64,000 nucleotides of DNA from CAIKZZ01 sp036742455 (GTDB lineage Bacteria; Pseudomonadota; Gammaproteobacteria; Steroidobacterales; Steroidobacteraceae). Positions 52,935 to 60,208 of this stretch are shown one piece after another (positions within the stretch are counted from its first letter, which is position 1; each line of letters begins with the position of its first letter). Both the position numbers and the translations under genes were made by a program. The stretch spans positions 124,001-188,000 of the forward strand of contig DAINQU010000004.1 in the NCBI GenBank assembly GCA_036742455.1, read 5' to 3'. The notes beneath the pieces are model-generated. The model was not told the origin of the DNA. It made no database searches and was given only the letters and a program-made list of their open reading frames with translations.

Positions 52935-53393
52935 TCAGCCTCCTGCGAGACGCTGGAACTCGCTAAGCAGGTGCCGGCGATAACTCGACGTCGTCCAAAC
53001 CGCGTAGCCGTCGGCGAGTTGCAAGACCAGCGACGGACAATCAAAGAGTGTGACGGACGCGCACGCACGCTCGCGCAGCACCGCGCGTATATCAATGCTG
53101 GCACTCAGCACCGCGACAGCGTTAGGGCCGGTGACATCGATGCGGCTCCACTTGCCGGTGACATCAACGCACGTGCCGTAGTCCGTTAAGCGCGCCAGCA
53201 GCGCGCGGGTAGCTTCGCTGGCCGCCGGCGCAAACCAGCGATCGGGTGCAATGTGCATGACGAGCGTGCCGGTGTCGTCCCCCGTAGCGGCTCCCGGCAG
53301 ACTCGGCAGCCCCGGTGGCAGAGACAAGCCGTAGGCGACGAATTCGACATCGCCGGCGCTCGTACGCGGCTCAATGATTGCGGTGTGCATCAT
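52935..53393 (-). CDS. soxG: Sarcosine oxidase gamma subunit
   Basis: A 152-residue subunit of heterotetrameric sarcosine oxidase. The C-terminal part (RWFAPAASEA, VDVTGKWSRIDVTGPNAVAVLSAS, TLFDCPSLVLQLADGYAVWTTSSYRRHLLSEF) matches SoxG, which is GcvT-like and contacts the alpha subunit. Start ATG 53393 overlaps the soxA stop; a second ATG follows directly at 53390. It is somewhat shorter than typical SoxG (about 200 residues), mainly at the N-terminus. Confidence 0.83.
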   Translation of the reverse strand: MMHTAIIEPRTSAGDVEFVAYGLSLPPGLPSLPGAATGDDTGTLVMHIAPDRWFAPAASEATRALLARLTDYGTCVDVTGKWSRIDVTGPNAVAVLSASIDIRAVLRERACASVTLFDCPSLVLQLADGYAVWTTSSYRRHLLSEFQRLAGG

Positions 53394-56323
53394 GACTTCA
53401 TCCGGTCGGACGTCGGATCGTAGTGGACGGGGCTGACCACGTTGACGACAGCATCGTTGCCCCGCAACGGATCCCGCGCATAGAGGATTGTGCCTTCCGC
53501 AATCTCGCGAGACACGAGCGCCAAGCCGATCCATTCGCCGAGCGCCGGACTGTACGCGGACGACGTGATGTAGCCGACAGGCCGCGCCGAGACGGCATCG
53601 GCCGTCAACTGCGCTCCGCCGAGGAACGGGCTCTTCCCATCGTTTGACCGCACACCCACGAGCCGCTCTCGCTGCGGTTCGTGAAACGCCGGCCGATCCA
53701 ACAAATCACGACCGACGCAGGCATTGCCGAGCGCCACGAGTGATCCCATCCCAAGATCGTACGGCGTGGTCTGTCCGTTGAGCTCGGAGGAGACGAGATA
53801 GCCTTTTTCCAACCGCAAAATATCGAGTGCCTCAAGACCGTACGGCGCGAAGCCAGCCCCGACGAGCGCATCCCACAACGGGACAGCGATGGCGGGACGG
53901 CCGTGCAACTCGAACGCCAGTTCGCCGGAGAAACTCGCCCGAAGCACCGTCAGATCGTGGCCCCGGTACTGACCGGTCGCGAAATCCATGTGCCGCAGGT
54001 GGGTAAACGTTTCTGCCCACTCACTGCCCAGCAGCGCGACCAGCGTCGCCCGACTCTCCGGTCCTGCTACTACGATCGCAGACCATGCATCGGTGACATC
54101 GGTAATCGCGAGACGCGAGTTCGCCCACTCCGTCTGCCGATAGTGCTCGAAGTGAGACAGCATGTGCTCCGTGTGACCGGTGCTGACCGTGGCCAAAAAG
54201 CGGGTTTCGCTGAGGCGTAGCACGATGCCATCGTCCAGCACCATCCCATCCTCGCGCAAATTCACCATGTACTTGGATCGACCCACCTTGATGGTGCTGG
54301 CTTTGGACAAGTACATCGCATCAAGGAAAGCGGCCGCATCCGGCCCTTCCACCTCAAATTTGCCCAAGGTCGAGCCATCGACGATCCCGCCACGCGTTCG
54401 AACGCGGCCCGCCTCAATGATGCCCGCATCCGTCGCATTCGCACCGTTGGCGCGGTAGTAGCGGGGCCTCATCCACAGCCCCATCGCCTCCATCACCGCT
54501 CCATTGGCCACGTGCCAATCGTGCAACGCGGTGGTTCGGGCCGGTCGCAATTGCGTGCCGAAGCGGTGACCGGCAATGGAGCGTAGCGTGACGGGGTGAA
54601 ACGGTGGGCGCAGGCGCGTTGTGCCGACCGTCGGCACCGGTTCGCCGCGCAACTCCGCAACGATCGCCGCGCCTAATTGACCCCCGAATTTCGCCTGATC
54701 CGTGCCGAAACCCAATGCCGTGTAGCGTTTCACGTGCTCAATGTCGATGAACCCCTCGGCCAATGTGGCGCGGAGGTCCGCGACGCTCACGTCGTTTTGA
54801 GGATCGACAAACTGGCACTTCTCGTCCGCTTCCCGCGCAGGCGAGCGCCAAAACGGTGCCAAGTGCGGAGCCGGATCGCCCTTGGCCGCCGGTACAGCCG
54901 CCAGGGGCCCGCCGTGCCCGGATCGCAATGCCGCGGCCACACCGGCCGCAACACCTTCTTTGAGTACAGCGGCAAGTTCCATGGCACCGTTGGCACTGCC
55001 CGCCGTCACGCGCCCGTCCGGATTGTCGACCGCAACGAACGCCGCGAGCGTTTCCTCGTAGCGCTTACTACCCCCCTCCTGCAACGCCGCATGGATCGCA
55101 GGCCCCCATCCGCCGCTGACCAAGACAGCGTCGCAGCGAATCACGTGGGACTGGGTCGCGTCTCCAAGCGGCGCCACCACAACGCTCGAGACGCTCCGCC
55201 CACCGTGGGCAGCGAGGACGGCGTGCGCCGCCAAGCAAACCGTGCCACGCCCGGCCAGGTCTGCCGCAATGTGCCGCACCGCCGCCGTCTGCGGCCCGGT
55301 CGCACGGGTATCCACAATGGCAGCCACCGTCATCCCACCGGCGACTAGTCGCGCAGCGGTGACGTACACGCGATCGTGATTGGCGAATAGCACCAAGCGG
55401 TCGCCCACTTTGACGCCGTAACGCGCAAGGTAGCGTTCCGCCGCGCCGAGTAAGAATACGCCCGGTAAATCGTTATCGATAAACGCAATCATGCGCTCGA
55501 CCGCGCCGGTGGCGACCACCAATGCCTGTGGGCGCACTTTGATCAGCGCAGCCGGGCCCGCCATACCCGCGCTCTCGGTGTGGAGCACGTATTCGCCCGT
55601 GTTACCGGCGACCAAAGTCGTATCCGTCAGGACCCGTGCGCCGAGCCGCGTCAGTTCACCCAAGGCCGCGCAGGTCCATTCACCGGCCGAGCGTCCTTCG
55701 ATTCGAGCCGCTTCAAACTCGAGTTCACCACCGACGACGGGCTCCCGTTCCGCCAAGATGACTTTCGCGCCATTGCGCGCCGCGGCAAGCGCCGCAGCGA
55801 GCCCGGCCGGACCGGCGCCCGCCACTAATACATCGCAGTGGGTATGCTCTAACGTGGGAGCCGGCAGATCGCAGGCACCGGGCGCTTTACCCAGGCCAGC
55901 GAGGCGACGAATGAGCCCTTCCCAAAAACGCCACTTGGGCAGAATGAACGTTTTGTAATAAAAACCAGCGCCGAAAAAAGCGCTGCCGAGCCGCAGCACC
56001 GCCGTGACATCAAAAAGCAGGCTCGGCCACCGGTTTTGGCTTTCTAACGCCAACCCCTCCACGAGCTTCAGCTGAGTCGCCGGCACGTTCGGCACGATCG
56101 CGGGCGCCCGCCCGACGGTGAACAGCGCGTTCGGCTCCTCCGGACCCGCGGTCATCACCCCACGCAAACGCCGATACTTGACGCTGCGACCCATCGCCCG
56201 GACGCCCGCAGCGAGCAACGCCGAGGCCGCAGTGTCGCCCACGTGCGCCGTATAGACTCGACCGTCGAAGGTGAAGCGAAGGGTCTCCGCGCGTAGGCGC
56301 GTCCCGGTGCGCGGTGCGGTCAT
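53390..56323 (-). CDS. soxA: Sarcosine oxidase alpha subunit
   Basis: A 977-residue subunit. The N-terminal fold (about 10-80) includes TFDGRVYTAHVGDTAASALLAAG and KYRRLRGVMTAGPEEPNA. A FAD/NAD-binding domain follows with VLVAGAGPAGLAAALAAARNG. The C-terminal GcvT-like domain (from about 600) has GIIDGST-like VDGSTLGKFEVEGPDAAAFLD and binds tetrahydrofolate. The complex demethylates sarcosine to glycine with formation of methylene-THF and hydrogen peroxide. ATG 56323 overlaps the soxD stop by four bases; the frame is open to 56407 inside soxD. Confidence 0.92.
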   Translation of the reverse strand: MTAPRTGTRLRAETLRFTFDGRVYTAHVGDTAASALLAAGVRAMGRSVKYRRLRGVMTAGPEEPNALFTVGRAPAIVPNVPATQLKLVEGLALESQNRWPSLLFDVTAVLRLGSAFFGAGFYYKTFILPKWRFWEGLIRRLAGLGKAPGACDLPAPTLEHTHCDVLVAGAGPAGLAAALAAARNGAKVILAEREPVVGGELEFEAARIEGRSAGEWTCAALGELTRLGARVLTDTTLVAGNTGEYVLHTESAGMAGPAALIKVRPQALVVATGAVERMIAFIDNDLPGVFLLGAAERYLARYGVKVGDRLVLFANHDRVYVTAARLVAGGMTVAAIVDTRATGPQTAAVRHIAADLAGRGTVCLAAHAVLAAHGGRSVSSVVVAPLGDATQSHVIRCDAVLVSGGWGPAIHAALQEGGSKRYEETLAAFVAVDNPDGRVTAGSANGAMELAAVLKEGVAAGVAAALRSGHGGPLAAVPAAKGDPAPHLAPFWRSPAREADEKCQFVDPQNDVSVADLRATLAEGFIDIEHVKRYTALGFGTDQAKFGGQLGAAIVAELRGEPVPTVGTTRLRPPFHPVTLRSIAGHRFGTQLRPARTTALHDWHVANGAVMEAMGLWMRPRYYRANGANATDAGIIEAGRVRTRGGIVDGSTLGKFEVEGPDAAAFLDAMYLSKASTIKVGRSKYMVNLREDGMVLDDGIVLRLSETRFLATVSTGHTEHMLSHFEHYRQTEWANSRLAITDVTDAWSAIVVAGPESRATLVALLGSEWAETFTHLRHMDFATGQYRGHDLTVLRASFSGELAFELHGRPAIAVPLWDALVGAGFAPYGLEALDILRLEKGYLVSSELNGQTTPYDLGMGSLVALGNACVGRDLLDRPAFHEPQRERLVGVRSNDGKSPFLGGAQLTADAVSARPVGYITSSAYSPALGEWIGLALVSREIAEGTILYARDPLRGNDAVVNVVSPVHYDPTSDRMKS

Positions 56324-56565
56324 GCGGCACCGCCTGTCGCTGCCAAGCGAATGGCCAGCACGGCCCCGGTCGATGGGTTGCGCTCCACCTGTAGCCACGC
56401 GCGACAACCGCGCACGTGCTGCCAGTGCTCCACGCTGTGCGTCAGGCTGTCGACTCGCAAGTACACCCGTTCAAAGGGCGTCTCGCCGGCATTCGGTAGC
56501 GTCTTGTGGAAATCGAACTCGCGCAACTCGCGCGGTCCGCAGAATGGACAGATTAAGCGGCTCAT
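56320..56565 (-). CDS. soxD: Sarcosine oxidase delta subunit
   Basis: An 81-residue zinc-binding subunit. CPFCG near the N-terminus, the middle HWQHVRGCRAWLQVERNPST and the overall size match SoxD. ATG 56565 overlaps the soxB stop (ATGA), and the 3' end overlaps soxA in the same way, so all subunits are translated in series. Confidence 0.88.
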   Translation of the reverse strand: MSRLICPFCGPRELREFDFHKTLPNAGETPFERVYLRVDSLTHSVEHWQHVRGCRAWLQVERNPSTGAVLAIRLAATGGAA

Positions 56566-57836
56566 AGGCGCACCGGGAAGGGGCCACCGCCACGCTCGTC
56601 GAGCATGTGTCCGGTAGCAAAGCGAGAGAGGCGGAAACCGCGCGCGATGTCGGGCGCCTGACCGGTCGCAACCAGCGTCGCGCACGCCGCGCCCGACGCC
56701 GGGATGGTTTTGAATCCGCCGTAACACCAGCCCGCATTGAGAAAGACGTTGTTGTATTTGACGCTGTCCATGATGGGGCTGCCGTCCATCGTCATGTCAT
56801 TGGTGCCCGCCCACTGTCGCAGGATGCGCAGACTGCCAATTTGGGGCAACAGGTCGACCGCACTCGTCACGACTTCTTCCAAGCGATGCCATTGTCCTTC
56901 TCGGGTGTAGGATGGAAAGCCATCCAAGAATCCGCCCATCACGATGCCGCCACGGTCGGACTGTAGGATGTACACCTCGCCATGCCCAGGATGGACATAG
57001 ATCAGTACCGAACCGATCAACGGCTTAATCGGCTCCGTCACCATTGCCTGCAAGAGATGCGTCTCGATCGGCAACGGCATCCCGATCATTTTGCCCACCA
57101 TGCCCGTGTGGCCGGCGGTCGCAAAGACGACCCGGTTGGCTTTCACGAAGCCTAGGCTGGTTTCGACACCCGTCGCAACGCCTGCCTCCGTGCGCAAGCC
57201 CTGCACCTCGCAACGCTCAATAATATCCACCCCGAGCGCCGTGGCGGCGCGTGCATAGCCCCACGCCACGGCATCGTGTCGCACCGTACCACCGCGACGC
57301 TGAACGAGCGCGCCGACGACGGGGAAGCGGCGATCTTGGCGGGGGATGAGCTCCGGTGAGAAGCGTTCAAGCGCATCGATTTCCATCAGCTCAGCATCGA
57401 TCCCGGCGAGACGCATCGCATTGCCGCGCCGTGACGCATCAATCATGTCGCCGTCAGACAGGCACAGATCGGCAACGCCCCGCGGGCTGTACATCACGTT
57501 GTAATTGAGGTCCCGTGACAGCGTCTCCCACCGCCGTAGGGCATCTTCGTAGAAATAATGATTTTCGGGGAGCAAATAGTTGGATCGAACAATCGTCGTA
57601 TTGCGACCGACGTTACCGTACCCCACCAACTGGCGTTCGAGGATGGCGACTTTCAGGCCGTGATCACGGGCCAAATGATAGGCGGTGGCCAGACCGTGAC
57701 CGCCCGCGCCGACGACGACAACATCGTATGACGGCTGCAACGAACGACCGGTCCAAAGGGGCTTCCAATAGCGCGCGCCCTGAAAGCGTGCACGGATCAA
57801 CGCCAAAGCGGAGTAACGGGGTGTGGGACCCTTCAT
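56562..57836 (-). CDS. soxB: Sarcosine oxidase beta subunit
   Basis: A 424-residue DAO-family flavoprotein, the catalytic subunit binding sarcosine. The opening TPRYSALALIRARFQGARYWKPLW is typical of SoxB. The FAD motif is VVVGAGGHGLATAYHLA and the next segment ERQLVGYGNVGRNTTIVRSNYL. Conserved YNNVFLNAGWCYGGFKTIPASG lies near the C-terminus. It is the first gene of soxBDAG-lysR; a BetI-like TetR gene lies 105 bases upstream on the same strand. Confidence 0.93.
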   Translation of the reverse strand: MKGPTPRYSALALIRARFQGARYWKPLWTGRSLQPSYDVVVVGAGGHGLATAYHLARDHGLKVAILERQLVGYGNVGRNTTIVRSNYLLPENHYFYEDALRRWETLSRDLNYNVMYSPRGVADLCLSDGDMIDASRRGNAMRLAGIDAELMEIDALERFSPELIPRQDRRFPVVGALVQRRGGTVRHDAVAWGYARAATALGVDIIERCEVQGLRTEAGVATGVETSLGFVKANRVVFATAGHTGMVGKMIGMPLPIETHLLQAMVTEPIKPLIGSVLIYVHPGHGEVYILQSDRGGIVMGGFLDGFPSYTREGQWHRLEEVVTSAVDLLPQIGSLRILRQWAGTNDMTMDGSPIMDSVKYNNVFLNAGWCYGGFKTIPASGAACATLVATGQAPDIARGFRLSRFATGHMLDERGGGPFPVRL

Positions 57837-57941
57837 GCGATGCTCTGTCCTTCAGGTGGAACCCGACGGGCCCGGAGGGGGCGCCAACCTGCGCGGAGGA
57901 TACACCGCCGACGAGACTGACGGAATTCTAGACCGAGGCTT

Positions 57942-58544
57942 TCACGGATCATGGGTGTCTGTGACGGCGCGGATTAACGCTGCCACCAGTCGTGCGCGAC
58001 GAGCCGGCGGATAGCGACGTGGCTCCATCACGGTCCCTAACCACATGCCATCGATGCCGCTGACGAGGAGATCGACCCGATCCGTCACCGACCCGTGGGC
58101 GGAGATCTGTCCCAATCGACGCGCGTCTCGGAGCGCACGCGTGACCAATCGACGCCAACGCGCGTAGTACTGCCGGTGCACGTCGGACAGCGCATCGTTG
58201 TGGCGGGCCGCACTCCACAACGCCAGCCAAACGCCCGGATACGTGAGCTCACCCCCAGCGGGGACCATGAACGAGAGCACCGCCGTGAGCTGACGCATCC
58301 CCGGGGGGACTTCCGCAAGGCGGCGGTCCAACGTTGCGAACGACTGATTCGCGAGCCACTGAAAGGCATTCGCGATCAGTTCATCCTTGTCGCGAAAATA
58401 ATGGGTGAGCACACCGATGCTGAAGTGTCCCACCTCAGCAAGACGCCGGAACGTCGCTGCCTCCGCCCCCTCCGACTCCACCACGCGAACGACCAACTCG
58501 GCGAGTTCGTCGCGGCGACGGGCATGATCTACGAGTTTAGGCAT
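57942..58544 (-). CDS. TetR-family regulator, BetI-like
   Basis: A 200-residue repressor. The N-terminal helix-turn-helix includes ATFRRLAEVGHFSIGVLTHYFRDKDELI (about 30-58), whose HYFxDKD form is characteristic of BetI, the choline/betaine repressor. The C-terminal effector domain includes VWLALWSAARHNDAL, also BetI-like. It lies between the divergent MttB operon and co-directional soxB; a palindrome in the MttB promoter is the likely operator. Ligand probably a choline/betaine-type amine, by inference. Confidence 0.85.
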   Translation of the reverse strand: MPKLVDHARRRDELAELVVRVVESEGAEAATFRRLAEVGHFSIGVLTHYFRDKDELIANAFQWLANQSFATLDRRLAEVPPGMRQLTAVLSFMVPAGGELTYPGVWLALWSAARHNDALSDVHRQYYARWRRLVTRALRDARRLGQISAHGSVTDRVDLLVSGIDGMWLGTVMEPRRYPPARRARLVAALIRAVTDTHDP

Positions 58545-58616
58545 GGCTTAGGGCGTCCCAACCAGCAAGCACAATACCGCATTAGCAGCGGCGGCGTCAG
58601 CCCACGTATTGACGCT

Positions 58617-58645
58617 TTCGCATTTCGCATAACAAGTGTTATAAA
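58617..58645 (+). promoter_or_regulatory. Promoter with embedded inverted-repeat operator for the MttB operon
   Basis: TTCGCA (58617-58622), 17 bases, TATAAA (58640-58645) form a reasonable sigma-70 promoter. The perfect inverted repeat ATAACA-AG-TGTTAT (58629-58642) covers the spacer and -10, where binding would block polymerase. The divergent BetI-like TetR, 85 bases away, is the natural candidate. The leader then carries AAGGGGGG before the ATG. Confidence 0.5.
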
Positions 58646-58666
58646 TACCTTAAGGGGGGCCTTACC

Positions 58667-60208
58667 ATGGTAGACGAAAGCATTCCACGCAGCGGTCGAC
58701 GGGAAGCGCGGCGAGCAGCTCGGTCCCGGCAGGGGCTGGCGAAACTCCCTTTTCTCAGGCGCCAAATTCCTGCCGTCGAGTTGCTCTCGTCGGAGGCGTG
58801 TGAGCTCATCGAGCACAACGCCGAGACATTGCTCGAAGAGATCGGCGTCGAGTTTCGGCGCGATCCGGAGAGCTTGCGTTTATGGCGTGCGGCCGGCGCT
58901 GACGTTCGCGGCGAGCGGGTACGCATCCCGCGCGGTCTCGCCCGATCGTTACTGAGCACCGCACCACGCGAATTTACGGTCACGGCCCGCAACCCGGCCC
59001 GCTCCGTCCGATTTGGCGGCAACGCTACCGTGTTCTCCCCCGTCGGTGGCCCGCCGTTCGTCTCCGACCTCGACGGCGGCCGACGCTACGGCACCCTGAA
59101 AGACCTTGTCCAATTCATCAAATTGGCGCACGCCGCCCCTGCCATCCATTTCGCGGGGGGCTGTGCGGTCGAACCCATGGACATTCCCGAGGGCAAGCGT
59201 CATCTGGACGTTCAATACGCGTACTTTCGACACACCGACCTCGCCTGCGAAGCCACCCCCGAAACCCCGGGTCATGCACTCGATGCCGTTCTGATGGCAG
59301 AACGTGTGTTCGGCGCCGACACGCTCGCTCAGGGCCCTGTGGTACTGGGCAACATCAACTCGAATTCTCCGCTGACCTTTGACGGTCGGATGCTCGGTGC
59401 GCTGCGCGTGTTCGCCGAGCGTAACCAAGGCACCATCGTGGTGCCGGCCGTCCTCGCGGGCGCGATGGGACCCGTCACCACCGCAGGTTGTATGGCCGAA
59501 CTGCTCGCCGAATGCTTGGCCGGTATGGCGCTGACCCAACTCGTGCGTCCGGGTGCGGCCGTCATCATGGGTTCGTTCGTCGGTGCCATCTCGATGCGTA
59601 CCGGTGCGCCGACGTTTGGAACCGCCGAAGCCACCCAGATGATCTTCGCGACCGCGCAGTTGGCCCGTCGCCTCGGTGTGCCGGTGCGCAGTGGCGGTTC
59701 GTTGTGCAGTTCCAAGGTGGCCGACGCGCAAGCGGCGTACGAAAGTGCCCATACGTTACTGCCGTCGGTGCTGGCCGGCGTCAACCTCGTGACTCACGCG
59801 GCCGGTTGGCTCGAAGGCGGCCTCGTGTCCTCCTACGAAAAGTTCGCGATGGACGTCGACCAGTTGGCCATGATGCAGGCCCTCGGTGCCGGAATCGATC
59901 TGTCGGAGCGTGGCCAAGCGATGGATGCATTACGCGAGGTCGGGCCCGGGGGGCACTTCTTGGGCTGCGCGCACACGCAAGCGAATTTTGAGTCGGCTTT
60001 CCATCAATCGAACATCGCCGACTATTCCTCGTTTGAGCAGTGGGAGATTGAAGGTCGTCTCACGGCAGAGCAACGCGCCAATCAGGTTTGGAAGCGCATG
60101 TTGGCGGACTACGACGATCCGGGCCTCGACCCGGCGATCGACGAGTCGCTGCAGGAATTCATGGCGCAGCGTCGCGCCGTACTGTCGGATCGGATCGAGG
60201 AGGAATGA
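58667..60208 (+). CDS. MttB-family (trimethylamine methyltransferase superfamily) protein, non-pyrrolysine
   Basis: A 513-residue MttB-superfamily enzyme, predicted to demethylate a quaternary or tertiary amine. It has an Arg-rich N-terminus (RREARRAARSRQGLAKLPFLRRQ), LLEEIGVEFRRDPESLRLWRAAGADV and GPPFVSDLDGGRRYGTLKDL, and later VLGNINSNSPLTFDGRML and HAAGWLEGGLVSSYEKF. No amber codon interrupts the frame, so it belongs with the glycine-betaine/carnitine type. The strong AAGGGGGG site precedes the ATG. Its stop overlaps the next gene, a dimethylglycine-dehydrogenase-type protein. This points to glycine betaine as the probable substrate. No corrinoid partner is near. Confidence 0.83.
   Translation: MVDESIPRSGRREARRAARSRQGLAKLPFLRRQIPAVELLSSEACELIEHNAETLLEEIGVEFRRDPESLRLWRAAGADVRGERVRIPRGLARSLLSTAPREFTVTARNPARSVRFGGNATVFSPVGGPPFVSDLDGGRRYGTLKDLVQFIKLAHAAPAIHFAGGCAVEPMDIPEGKRHLDVQYAYFRHTDLACEATPETPGHALDAVLMAERVFGADTLAQGPVVLGNINSNSPLTFDGRMLGALRVFAERNQGTIVVPAVLAGAMGPVTTAGCMAELLAECLAGMALTQLVRPGAAVIMGSFVGAISMRTGAPTFGTAEATQMIFATAQLARRLGVPVRSGGSLCSSKVADAQAAYESAHTLLPSVLAGVNLVTHAAGWLEGGLVSSYEKFAMDVDQLAMMQALGAGIDLSERGQAMDALREVGPGGHFLGCAHTQANFESAFHQSNIADYSSFEQWEIEGRLTAEQRANQVWKRMLADYDDPGLDPAIDESLQEFMAQRRAVLSDRIEEE

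Noticed and set aside
58949..59752. 267-codon minus-strand frame opposite the MttB-type gene
   Set aside because: His/Gly/Arg-rich antisense shadow without domain features.
58667..60208. Pyrrolysine-containing trimethylamine methyltransferase
   Set aside because: Both MttB-family frames (here and at 14632-16182) are open throughout with no in-frame amber codon, and no pyl genes are in the window.
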